Positions 9,417 to 18,127 of a stretch of DNA of 64,000 nucleotides are shown piece after piece; within the stretch, counting starts at the first letter, position 1; each line of letters begins with the position of its first letter. The notes under the pieces are model-generated. The model was not told the DNA's origin. It searched no databases and saw nothing but the letters and a program-made list of their open reading frames with translations. A program made the position numbers and the translations under genes. The DNA is taken from NCBI RefSeq assembly GCF_016864195.1, contig NZ_CP045202.1, positions 3,132,501 through 3,196,500 on the forward strand, written 5' to 3'. The stretch is from Dechloromonas sp. TW-R-39-2. GTDB lineage: Bacteria; Pseudomonadota; Gammaproteobacteria; Burkholderiales; Rhodocyclaceae.

Positions 9417-9442
9417 AAAAGCCCGCAATTTGCGGGCTTTTT
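9417..9442 (+). terminator. intrinsic terminator after second phasin gene
   Basis: AAAAGCCCGC-AATTT-GCGGGCTTTTT, 24 bases after the stop codon. The repeat is flanked by A and T runs and can serve the convergent cinA-like gene too. Confidence 0.9.
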
Positions 9443-9463
9443 CACGTCGACCGCAAGATTCGC

Positions 9464-10228
9464 CTACGGTCGCCAGACCCAATCAATCTTGCGCGCTTCG
9501 ATTTCGCAACGAATTTCCTGCATGGCTTGATCGACCAACTGCGGCGCACCTTCAACACCCAGTTCAAGATGCTTGCGCTCCTTGCCGATCAAGGATGGCA
9601 GTGAAAACAGACGCAGCGTCGGGTAATCCTTGACGATACGCTCCATCAGGTCGAGCAGCGCACTTTCATAGGCATGCGGGCCGGTCAGCAAAAAAGCCTT
9701 TTCAACCTTGCTGTCGACGGGCTTGAACAGATCGGCGTAGAAGGTATCAAGCGCCCATTCGATCATTGGATGAGCCATTTGCGGAAAACCCGGTACGAAA
9801 TAGTGGTCGTTGGCCATGAAGCCGGGAATCCGGTTGAACGGATTGGGCACGATTTGCACCCCCGCCGGGAAAGTCACCAGTTGCTTGCGCTGCTCGGTAA
9901 TTTCTTCATTGGCAAAGCGCACCTTGATTTCCTCGAAGCCGACGGGATGCAGTTCCAGTCCGACACCCAGCGCAGCTGCAACCGCCTGACGCGTGTGATC
10001 ATCCGGCGTATTACCGATGCCGCCACAGGAAAACACCACATCGCCCGCGGCCATCGTACGACGGAAGGTCGCAGCCAGACGCTGGCGATCGTCGCCCAGG
10101 TACTCGACCCAGCTCAAGCTCAGGCCACGCGCCCCCAGCATTTCAGCGATCCTGGCGAAATGCTTGTCCTGGCGTTTGCCGGACAGTATTTCATCGCCGA
10201 CGATAACCGCACCAAAAGTACGACTCAT
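9464..10228 (-). CDS. CinA/MoaB-like molybdopterin-binding domain protein
   Basis: The 254-residue protein carries the MoCF-biosynthesis fold with FGAVIVGDEILSGKRQDKH at the N terminus and SCGGIGNTPDDHTRQAVAAALG (residues 67-90), the signature of competence/damage-inducible CinA N-terminal domains. The C-terminal deamidase domain of full CinA (about 410 residues) is absent, so it is a stand-alone COG1058-type protein whose substrate is uncertain. The ATG at 10228 overlaps the end of the upstream EI24 gene by 4 nt (ATGA), indicating coupling. Confidence 0.85.
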   Translation of the reverse strand: MSRTFGAVIVGDEILSGKRQDKHFARIAEMLGARGLSLSWVEYLGDDRQRLAATFRRTMAAGDVVFSCGGIGNTPDDHTRQAVAAALGVGLELHPVGFEEIKVRFANEEITEQRKQLVTFPAGVQIVPNPFNRIPGFMANDHYFVPGFPQMAHPMIEWALDTFYADLFKPVDSKVEKAFLLTGPHAYESALLDLMERIVKDYPTLRLFSLPSLIGKERKHLELGVEGAPQLVDQAMQEIRCEIEARKIDWVWRP

Positions 10229-10959
10229 ATCCGTTCTCCAACGATAGTGACCAATGCCCCGGCGCGCGTCCGGCGCAGGGACTCCAAGCCATAATGGATG
10301 AATGACAGTGCGGCAAGCGCCGGCACCAGCAGGCCGACCACCGGTAAGTGAGCCAAAAGCGCCATGCTCAAGCCGAGCATGAACATCGGCCCCTTGCCTT
10401 GAGCCCGAAGGACATGCCACTCCGCATCCGTCGCATGCATCGACAAGGCATCATAGGCAAAGGTCCGGCGATTCAGCCAGGCCATCAGCAACATCGGGAC
10501 GATCAGCGAAAACCCGGGCACCAGCCAGAGCGGCAAAGTCAGCAACCAGCCTCCGACGAACAAAATTGATGCCCAAACGCTGTTGACCGCAGCAGCGACA
10601 AAACTGTCACGCCCCATCGGCGCCACATCCTGATATTCGGTCTGCGCCAGGTGCTTGAGCATCAATGGCAGGATCAGGATGGCGGCAAGCAGCGAGGCCG
10701 TCAGGTAGGCGACGGCGAAAATCGCCATCCAGCCCCCCAGATAGGCCAGGATATGCGCCAGCCAGAGCAGCCCCCAGCCGACCAGGAAAGTCATCGGCGG
10801 GTAGGCCATCATCTGCTCGACCAGCGCCCCCAGCCCCCAGACGGCCAGGCCGATCGACAACACGAGCGAAAACAGGGCCGGCAGCAGCACATACGCCCAG
10901 ATTTTCCCCTGGCGCAGGCTAGCCAGCGTACGCATCAAGGCGAGCATTACCTCAGCCAT
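10225..10959 (-). CDS. EI24 domain-containing integral membrane protein (CysZ-like)
   Basis: The 244-residue protein has about four to six hydrophobic segments (WAYVLLPALFSLVLSIGLAV and others) and ends in a short basic tail. It belongs to the EI24/CysZ superfamily, whose CysZ members transport sulfate. No sulfur genes are nearby, so transport of sulfate is not claimed. The chosen ATG at 10959 lies inside the end of hrpA (8-nt overlap), giving a three-gene minus-strand unit hrpA-EI24-cinA-like. Confidence 0.8.
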   Translation of the reverse strand: MAEVMLALMRTLASLRQGKIWAYVLLPALFSLVLSIGLAVWGLGALVEQMMAYPPMTFLVGWGLLWLAHILAYLGGWMAIFAVAYLTASLLAAILILPLMLKHLAQTEYQDVAPMGRDSFVAAAVNSVWASILFVGGWLLTLPLWLVPGFSLIVPMLLMAWLNRRTFAYDALSMHATDAEWHVLRAQGKGPMFMLGLSMALLAHLPVVGLLVPALAALSFIHYGLESLRRTRAGALVTIVGERI

Positions 10960-13900
10960 GCTGAATCCCCTCCCATTGTTTCTGCAGGCGCTTGGTCGAC
11001 ACCGGCACCGGCGTCCGCAATTCCTGGGCAAACAGGCTGATCCGCAACTCTTCCATCAACCAGCGGAACTGCTCGATCTGCGGATCGCTGGCGCCCTGCT
11101 TGGCGAGTTGCAGAAAACGCCGTTCGTAACTGGTCCACAACGGTGCGTATTCGGCCATCAAACGGACATCGCGTGCCGGATCGGCCTTCAGTTTGTCGAG
11201 CCGGACCTGAATTCCCTTGAGATAACGCGGATAGTGCTGCAGACGCTCAAACGGGGTCTCGATGATGAAGCGCTTGCCGAGCAGGCGTTTCGATTGCGCC
11301 TCGATATCCTGCGTCGCAGCAGCATGCGCCTTGAAAGCTGGGAGTTTTTTGCTGACGGCCTGCCATTCGGTGAGCACGGCACCAACCATGCGGCAGACTT
11401 CCTGCATGATCAGACCAAGACGTGCCTTGGCCTCGGCACAACGCGCTTTGAAGGCGGCGGCATCGGCTGGCAAGGGCTCGCTCAGGCAGGCGCGCTCGAA
11501 AGTCAGATCGACGATCTGACGCTTCAATTCCTCGGTCGTACCCAGTGCCATGTATTGCATGCCCATCTGGGTCAGGCCCGGCACGTTCTTGTCGAAATAC
11601 TTCACCTGTTCGCGGAACTGCAGCATGAACAGGCGGAGCAGGCCGGCACGATGCGCCTCGGCGGCTTCCTCGGCCGAATCGAAAACTTTCAGGCTGACCG
11701 TCTCGCCATCATCGGTCAGGCCCGGATAGCCGAGTACGGTCTGGCCGGCGACCGGCACTTCCATCAACTCCGGCAATTCGCCGAAAGTCCAGTCGGTCAG
11801 CTTGGTGTATTCCGAAGGCGTCTCGTGCAGCTCGGCAAATTCCTGCTTCGCCTCACGCCCCCAGTCGGCCCGCAATTGGACCAGGCTGCGCCCCATGTCG
11901 AGTTGCCGGCCATGCTCGTCGAGCAGTTTGTAGTTCATCGAAAAATGCAGCGGCAAGGCATCCGGCCGGAAAGCATCCGGCGTCACCGCCCAGCCGCGTG
12001 CATTCAGGCCGCGTGCCGTCAGGATGTAATCGATCAACGGGGCGATCAGGCCCTGGTTCATCTTGCGATCGTCGTTTGCCACGGTCGACATGAATTCTTC
12101 GACAAATTCCGGCACCGGCACCAGCTTGGCGCGGATACGTTGCGGCAGCGTCTTGATCAACTGGACCAGTTTTTCCTTGAGCAAGCCGGGCACCAGCCAC
12201 TCCATGCGCAGCACCGGGATCTGGTTGAGTTGCGCCAGAGGCAAAGCCAAAGTCACGCCATCCCGCGGCGAACCGGGCTCAAAATGGTAGGTGAGCGCAT
12301 ACTCCGCTCCACCGACCTTGAGGTGATGCGGGAAGGCTTCGGTGGTCACCCCGGCCGCCGAATGGCGCATCAGATCATCCTTGGCCAGGAACAGCAGCTT
12401 CGGATTGTCGCGCTCAGCTTCCTTGCGCCAATGATCGAAGGTGGCGCCGTTGTGGATACCTTCGGGCAGTAGGTGGTCGTAGAAAGCGTAGATCAACTCG
12501 TCATCGACCAGCACATCCTGACGCCGCTGCTTGTGTTCGAGATGCTCGATCTCGCGGATCAGCTTCTGGTTGTGCTGAAAGAACGGCCAGCGCCTGGCGA
12601 AGGCATCGTCGATTTCTTCGCCGACCAGGCCCTGGCGGATGAAGATCTCACGCCCTTCGGACGGCGCCATCGGACCGTAATGAACCCGTCGCTTGGGATT
12701 GATCACCACGCCATACAGCGTCGTGCGCTCCCAGGCCGAAACCTGCATCGACTTCTTTTCCCAGTGTGGATCGAAGTAGCTGCGCTTGATCAAGTGAGCG
12801 CCCACTCTCTCCAGCCAGTCGGGTTCTATTCGAGCGACACAGCGACCGAAGAGCTTGGTCGTTTCGGTGATCTCGGCCGCCATGATCCACTTGCCGGCCT
12901 TCTTCTGCAGTGGTGACGAGGGGTGAATCAGGTAGCGGATACCGCGCGCACCGAGGTAATAGCCGGACTCGTCCGACTTGCAGCCGAGGTTGCCGAGGAG
13001 GCCGGCAAGCAGCGCCTGGTGGATGGCCTCGAAGGTGCCGGGAATCTCGTTTTCCTTCCAGCCCAGTTCGCCGATCATGGCGTGCAACTGGCCGTGCACC
13101 TCGCGCCATTCACGCATCCGCAAGTAGGACAGGAAATGCGCGTGGCAATTGTCGATCAGCTGCTTGTTCGACTTCTTGTGCTCGACTGCATTCTGGAACC
13201 AGTTCCACAACTTCCACCAGCCGAGGAATTCCGACTTTTCGTCGGCGAACAACTTGTGCTTTTCATCCGCCGCCTGCTGGCGCTCCTGCGGCCGCTCGCG
13301 CGGGTCCTGCGCCGACAGGCCGGCGGCAATCACCATCACCTCCTTGAGGCAACCGAGATCGCGCGCCGCAACCAGCATGCGGCCGATGCGCGGATCGAGC
13401 GGCAAGCGGGCCAGCGCCTCGCCGACCTTGGTCAGGCGGTTTTCGTCATCCAGCGCGCCCAGTTCCTGGAGCAAGGCGTAGCCGTCGGCAATCGCCTTGG
13501 GCGGCGGCGGCTCGATGAAGGGAAAATTCTCAACCTCGGTCAGCTTCAGCGACTTCATCCGCAGGATGACGCCAGCCAGACTGGAACGCAGGATTTCCGG
13601 ATCGGTGAACGGCGCACGGGCATTGAAATCGAGTTCGTCGTACAAGCGAATGCAGACGCCGGCCGAAACCCGGCCGCAACGCCCGGCCCGCTGGCGCGCC
13701 GCGGCCTGCGAAATACGCTCGATCTGCAACTGCTCGACCTTGTTGCGATACGAGTAACGCTTGACCCGGGCCAGACCGCTATCGACTACGTAGCGGATAC
13801 CCGGCACGGTCAGCGAGGTTTCGGCGACATTGGTCGCCAGTACGATGCGCCGCGCCCCGGATGGCTTGAAAATGCGGTCCTGGTCGCCGGCCGAGAGACG

Positions 13901-14878
13901 CGAGAACAGCGGCAGGATTTCGGTATGCGGCGGGTGGCGCTTGCGCAGCGCCTCGGCCGCTTCGCGGATTTCACGCTCGCCGGGCAGGAAAACCAGCGTA
14001 TCGCCGGGGCCGAGGCGGGCCAGTTCGTCGACCGCATCGGTAATCGCCTCGTAGAGATCGCGCTCGTCGTCTTCCTTTTCCAGATCGGAAATCGGCCGAT
14101 AACGGATGTCGACCGGGAAAAGCCGTCCGGAAACCTCAATCACCGGTGCGCCGCTGAAATGCTGCGAAAACCGCTCGGCATCGATCGTCGCCGAGGTAAT
14201 GATCACCTTCAGGTCGGGGCGCTTCGGCAGCAGTTGCTTGAGGTAGCCGAGCAGGAAATCGATGTTCAGGCTGCGCTCGTGCGCCTCGTCAATGATGATC
14301 GTGTCGTAGGCGCTGAGATAGGGATCGGACTGCGATTCGGCGAGCAGGATGCCGTCGGTCATCAGCTTGACCCAGGATTCCGCGGTCGACCGATCCTGGA
14401 AGCGGATCTTGACGCCAACACCGGCACCGACCTGGGTTTTTAATTCCTGCGCCAGACGCGTCGCGACCGAACGCGCCGCCAGCCGGCGCGGCTGGGTGTG
14501 GCCGATCAGGCCGGCTGCACCGCGCCCGAGCTCAAGACAAATTTTTGGCAACTGCGTCGTCTTGCCCGAACCGGTTTCACCGCAAACAATCACGACCTGA
14601 TGCTTCTTGATCAGCTCGGCGATCTCGCTACGCCGCTCATTGACCGGCAGATCGGCCTGGAATTCGGGTTTGGGCAATGCCGCCTGGCGCTTGAGCAGGG
14701 TGGCACGGGACTTTTCGAGCAAGGCCGCAAAGTCCGCCTGCAGTTTTTCGCGTTTTTCACCCGTAGACCGCAGCATGTTGCGCTGCATGCCGCGCAGGCG
14801 GCCAAAATCAGATGTCAGACAGAGCAGGCGTTCGCCCGACTCCTGTCGTGTTTTTCCATGCTCGTTGTGTTTGGCCAT
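10952..14878 (-). CDS. hrpA: ATP-dependent RNA helicase HrpA
   Basis: The DEAH/DExH-box helicase of about 1308 residues is close to the 1300 of E. coli HrpA, which rescues stalled or collided ribosomes by acting on mRNA. Visible motifs are Walker A CGETGSGKTTQ, the DEAH box IIIDEAHERS, motif III ITSATIDAERF and motif VI QRAGRCGRVSAG. HA2/OB regions and the long DUF3418 C-terminal region follow. The ATG at 14878 was preferred over an upstream TTG at 14917, though its ribosome site (CCAGG) is weak. Several 500-residue apparent frames on the opposite strand are shadows of this gene. Confidence 0.94.
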   Translation of the reverse strand: MAKHNEHGKTRQESGERLLCLTSDFGRLRGMQRNMLRSTGEKREKLQADFAALLEKSRATLLKRQAALPKPEFQADLPVNERRSEIAELIKKHQVVIVCGETGSGKTTQLPKICLELGRGAAGLIGHTQPRRLAARSVATRLAQELKTQVGAGVGVKIRFQDRSTAESWVKLMTDGILLAESQSDPYLSAYDTIIIDEAHERSLNIDFLLGYLKQLLPKRPDLKVIITSATIDAERFSQHFSGAPVIEVSGRLFPVDIRYRPISDLEKEDDERDLYEAITDAVDELARLGPGDTLVFLPGEREIREAAEALRKRHPPHTEILPLFSRLSAGDQDRIFKPSGARRIVLATNVAETSLTVPGIRYVVDSGLARVKRYSYRNKVEQLQIERISQAAARQRAGRCGRVSAGVCIRLYDELDFNARAPFTDPEILRSSLAGVILRMKSLKLTEVENFPFIEPPPPKAIADGYALLQELGALDDENRLTKVGEALARLPLDPRIGRMLVAARDLGCLKEVMVIAAGLSAQDPRERPQERQQAADEKHKLFADEKSEFLGWWKLWNWFQNAVEHKKSNKQLIDNCHAHFLSYLRMREWREVHGQLHAMIGELGWKENEIPGTFEAIHQALLAGLLGNLGCKSDESGYYLGARGIRYLIHPSSPLQKKAGKWIMAAEITETTKLFGRCVARIEPDWLERVGAHLIKRSYFDPHWEKKSMQVSAWERTTLYGVVINPKRRVHYGPMAPSEGREIFIRQGLVGEEIDDAFARRWPFFQHNQKLIREIEHLEHKQRRQDVLVDDELIYAFYDHLLPEGIHNGATFDHWRKEAERDNPKLLFLAKDDLMRHSAAGVTTEAFPHHLKVGGAEYALTYHFEPGSPRDGVTLALPLAQLNQIPVLRMEWLVPGLLKEKLVQLIKTLPQRIRAKLVPVPEFVEEFMSTVANDDRKMNQGLIAPLIDYILTARGLNARGWAVTPDAFRPDALPLHFSMNYKLLDEHGRQLDMGRSLVQLRADWGREAKQEFAELHETPSEYTKLTDWTFGELPELMEVPVAGQTVLGYPGLTDDGETVSLKVFDSAEEAAEAHRAGLLRLFMLQFREQVKYFDKNVPGLTQMGMQYMALGTTEELKRQIVDLTFERACLSEPLPADAAAFKARCAEAKARLGLIMQEVCRMVGAVLTEWQAVSKKLPAFKAHAAATQDIEAQSKRLLGKRFIIETPFERLQHYPRYLKGIQVRLDKLKADPARDVRLMAEYAPLWTSYERRFLQLAKQGASDPQIEQFRWLMEELRISLFAQELRTPVPVSTKRLQKQWEGIQHG

Positions 14879-14987
14879 TACCTGGAATGCGCTCACCGGC
14901 ACATTCAATTCCTGCAAAAGTTAAGCCGCGAATTTTGCAGGAAAATTCCGGCTTAATCCATGTATTGAGCGGCTTCCTGGAAAAAGC

Positions 14988-15197
14988 TCAGCCGCGCTTT
15001 TTGCCGTAGGTCTTGAACACCCACTTGGCGTCACGCCCGGCACGCTCCAGCGTGCAGATTTTCGGATCATCGTCGTGCGGGGAAAAATACTCATCCTCCT
15101 GCGCCTGCATGACCATGCGTATGGCCGCTTCGTCGCTTATTTCATAGCGCTCGGTAATCTGGGTCGTAACTTCATCGAGGTGTTCCTCGTAGGTCAT
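14988..15197 (-). CDS. small conserved hypothetical protein
   Basis: This product of 69 residues (79 if a TTG at 15227 is used) begins MTYEEHLDEVTTQITERYEI and ends with the basic tail KWVFKTYGKKRG. It is predicted mainly helical with an acidic middle (QAQEDEYFSPHDDD). No family was recognised. It lies between crcB and hrpA on the same strand with short gaps, so it may be cotranscribed with crcB. Confidence 0.55.
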   Translation of the reverse strand: MTYEEHLDEVTTQITERYEISDEAAIRMVMQAQEDEYFSPHDDDPKICTLERAGRDAKWVFKTYGKKRG

Positions 15198-15270
15198 GGT
15201 GGCGCTCAAGCGAATATCCTTCGTCAATCAATCAAAACACCGGCCTTTGGCCGGCAAGGCAAGCAGAAGT

Positions 15271-15660
15271 TCAAGACCAGATGCGCGTGGCGCCAACGGT
15301 CAGCAGCCCCAGGTAGGTAGCGGTCAGCGAACCAGCCAGATGCAGGGAGGCCAGGCCGATCGCCCAGCCGGGCTGGCCCGCCAGCATGCGCTCGACGACT
15401 TCGGCGGAAAAGCTGGAGAAAGTCGTCAGGCCGCCGAGAAACCCGGTAATTGCAAACAGCTTGAGCGCAGGAGGCAGGCCAGAGTTGAGGTGGAACACGC
15501 CCACCGCGACGCCGATCAGATAACCGCCAATCAAATTGGCCGCCAGCGTGCCAAGCGGAACGGCAACAAAGATCGGATTCAGGCCCACGCCCAGCAGCCA
15601 GCGTGACCACGCCCCCAAGGCTGCGCCCAAACCTACCGCAAAAAATCCAGAACCTGTCAT
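15271..15660 (-). CDS. crcB: fluoride efflux channel CrcB/Fluc
   Basis: The 129-residue protein has four membrane segments, the length of a single-subunit Fluc channel that works as a dual-topology dimer. Family signatures are GAALGAWSRWLLG near the N terminus, GTLAANLIGGYLIG, and GFLGGLTTFSSFSAE, which holds the phenylalanine-lined pore and the central Na+ site. It exports fluoride. No fluoride riboswitch could be folded upstream. The ATG at 15660 gives the family's usual N terminus. Confidence 0.93.
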   Translation of the reverse strand: MTGSGFFAVGLGAALGAWSRWLLGVGLNPIFVAVPLGTLAANLIGGYLIGVAVGVFHLNSGLPPALKLFAITGFLGGLTTFSSFSAEVVERMLAGQPGWAIGLASLHLAGSLTATYLGLLTVGATRIWS

Positions 15661-15776
15661 CGCGCCCCCTAAGTAGAGCCTTATTTTACCTGCGGATGAC
15701 ACCGCGCCTGCATCGCCAACACCTCGCTTTGCTCGGCTTGCTGCTATATTGAAGTCAAACATTCGGAGAAAATGTC

Positions 15777-18056
15777 TTGAACGAGGGTCTCGAAGCCGGT
15801 TTTCACAAGCCGCCTCCCATCATTCGCCTACTTCTGGCCGGCATGATTCTGGTCAGCCTGATCGTTACACTGACGATCTACGAAACCTATGCCCGGCGCG
15901 AGCGCGCCTTCCAGGACAGCGAGCGCAACCTGGGATTGCTGGCAACGGCGCTGGCCGAATACACCGAACGCACATTCCAGTCGATCGACGTGCTTTTGCA
16001 CAATATCGAATCAGATCTTGCGCAAATCGACCTCAACACGCCGGCCGGTGTCGAAGAGGCAACACGCATGCTGCGCCGGCGCACCGCCGATTTCCCGGCC
16101 GTCAATTCGATCAATGTCGTCGGCGCCCGTGGTGAATTGCTCACCAGCTCATTTGCCATTCCCTCGCCGCCGCCGAATTACAGCGACCGTGAATACTTCA
16201 TCGATGCGCGTGACGGCATCGGTGAAAACAGGGTTCGAATCGGTCGCCCGATTTTTGGCAAGAAAACAAAACGCTGGGCGATCGCCTTCACGCTGCGCCG
16301 TGAAAATCGCCGTGGTGAATTTCGCGGCGCTATTTATGTTGGCCTCGATGTCGAAAAACTCACCGACTATTACCGTAGCGCCATCCCCTTCGAAGGCGGC
16401 GCAGCGGCACTCTACCGGCTTGATGCGCGTTTGCTGGCACGCTATCCGCTGGTCCCGGATGCCTTTGCCAAGGATTATTCGGAAATCGATCTGTTCCGTC
16501 ATCACCAGCCCCGCGCAGCCAACGGCTTTTACCGTGCGATCAGCTCGATTGACGGGGTACCGCGCAGCGTTGCCTATCGCACACTACCCACGCACGGGCT
16601 AGTGATCAATGTATCGGCCAATGAAGAAATCATCAGTGCGACCTGGCGACGCAGCCTCTGGCTTCCGGGCACGATAGGCGTCACCGGGCTGCTGATTGTC
16701 CTCGGCTTGCTGCTTGCCATCTTGCGCCAGCGACGCAGCCAGAGCGCCCTGCACGAGCGTATCGCCTGGCAAGCCAGCCACGATGCCAGCACCGGCTTGC
16801 CCAACCGCTTTCTTTTCGAAGACCGGCTGCACAAAGCGATGCAGGCTGCGGAGCGTAAAAAACAATCACTCGCCCTGCTGTTCATCGATCTGGACAATTT
16901 CAAGCGGATCAACGACTCGCTCGGCCATGCCACCGGCGATGAGGTTTTGCGTACGGCGGCCACCTGGTTGCGAACCTGCGTTCGTGAAAGCGACACCGTG
17001 TCACGCTTCGGCGGCGACGAGTTTGCCATCCTGCTCCCCGAGGTTGCCTCGGTTGAAGATGCAGGCGCCATTGCTGGCAAGATTCTCCAGCAATTCAACG
17101 AACCGATGCGCTTTGCCGAACGCGACATCCGCGTCACGAGCAGCATCGGCATCAGCCTTTTCCCGCAGGATGGCAGCGACCCGACCCAATTGATGGCCAG
17201 CGCAGATGCCGCCATGTACCGGGCCAAGGAAAACGGCCGCAACCTGGCCTGCATGTATGACCAGGACCTGGCGCGACATATCCGCGAACGCATGGAACTG
17301 GAGGACTGCCTGCAGCACGCGCTGGCCAACAATGAGTTCCAGCTCGCCTTTCAGCCGATCATGGACACCCGGAATCACCGGGTCTTTGCCGCCGAGGCCT
17401 TGTTGCGCTGGCACCAGCCCAGCCTCGGCCTGATCAGCCCGGAGCGTTTCATTTCCCTGGCCGAAAGTACCGGACAGATCGAGGCCATCGGTGAATGGGT
17501 GCTGCGCGAAGCCTGTCGGCAGGCTGCTCAATGGCCTGAAAACAACGGCCATGCGGTGGCGCTGGCCGTCAATCTGTCACCTCGGCAGCTAGCGCACGCC
17601 CACTTTGTCCGAACGGTGAAACAGATACTGGATGAAACCGGCATTCCGGCCAGCCGCATCGAACTTGAAATCACGGAAAACCTGCTGATCACGCCCAACA
17701 CCACGGCCAGCGACAATCTGGCCGCCTTGCGCGAGATGGGGCTAGGTCTGGCGATCGATGACTTTGGCACTGGTTATTCCTCACTCTCCTACCTGTCCCG
17801 CCTGCCGGTCACCACGCTCAAGGTGGACCGCTCCTTCGTCGCTCGGCTGGAAAGCAGTCCACAAGATCTGGCCCTCACCAAAGCGATCATCATGCTGACC
17901 GAGGGATTGGGATTGAAAACCATCGGCGAAGGCGTCGAAAGCGAAACACAATCTGCTACGTTGCGGCAGCTTGGCTGCCATCTGCAACAAGGCTATCTGT
18001 TTGCCAGACCGCTTCCGGCCACACAATTTGCCGACTGGCTGAAAAACAGAGGCTAA
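15777..18056 (+). CDS. membrane-anchored diguanylate cyclase/phosphodiesterase (dCache-GGDEF-EAL)
   Basis: The 759-residue protein has an N-terminal membrane segment (about 17-40) and a periplasmic Cache-like sensor (about 45-290) with YSDREYFIDARDG, a Cache/PAS hallmark. A second membrane segment follows (about 295-315), then GGDEF and EAL domains. The GGDEF motif is intact (RFGGDEFAIL), and the EAL domain keeps AAEALLRW, ENLL and DDFGTGYSS, so both c-di-GMP synthesis and breakdown are possible. An RxxD inhibitory site is not obvious. The start is TTG, with GGAG 8 bases upstream; the same bases include a two-codon ATG-TCT-TGA frame. Its ligand is unknown. Confidence 0.92.
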   Translation: MNEGLEAGFHKPPPIIRLLLAGMILVSLIVTLTIYETYARRERAFQDSERNLGLLATALAEYTERTFQSIDVLLHNIESDLAQIDLNTPAGVEEATRMLRRRTADFPAVNSINVVGARGELLTSSFAIPSPPPNYSDREYFIDARDGIGENRVRIGRPIFGKKTKRWAIAFTLRRENRRGEFRGAIYVGLDVEKLTDYYRSAIPFEGGAAALYRLDARLLARYPLVPDAFAKDYSEIDLFRHHQPRAANGFYRAISSIDGVPRSVAYRTLPTHGLVINVSANEEIISATWRRSLWLPGTIGVTGLLIVLGLLLAILRQRRSQSALHERIAWQASHDASTGLPNRFLFEDRLHKAMQAAERKKQSLALLFIDLDNFKRINDSLGHATGDEVLRTAATWLRTCVRESDTVSRFGGDEFAILLPEVASVEDAGAIAGKILQQFNEPMRFAERDIRVTSSIGISLFPQDGSDPTQLMASADAAMYRAKENGRNLACMYDQDLARHIRERMELEDCLQHALANNEFQLAFQPIMDTRNHRVFAAEALLRWHQPSLGLISPERFISLAESTGQIEAIGEWVLREACRQAAQWPENNGHAVALAVNLSPRQLAHAHFVRTVKQILDETGIPASRIELEITENLLITPNTTASDNLAALREMGLGLAIDDFGTGYSSLSYLSRLPVTTLKVDRSFVARLESSPQDLALTKAIIMLTEGLGLKTIGEGVESETQSATLRQLGCHLQQGYLFARPLPATQFADWLKNRG

Positions 18057-18127
18057 GTCCAAGCCAGCCGAACGATGCGGCCGGCACAGGTTAAAATGCG
18101 CAGATTATTCTTCAGCACCACCCCGAG

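Noticed and set aside
10958-14443. Open frames of about 504 and 506 codons on the plus strand
   Set aside because: Both lie antisense to hrpA, whose helicase motifs are complete. The translated sequences are low-complexity and unlike any domain.
15661-15740. Fluoride riboswitch upstream of crcB
   Set aside because: GGCGATG occurs in the right strand and region, but the required downstream pseudoknot partner and GAUG-NCCU block could not be found, so no feature was called.
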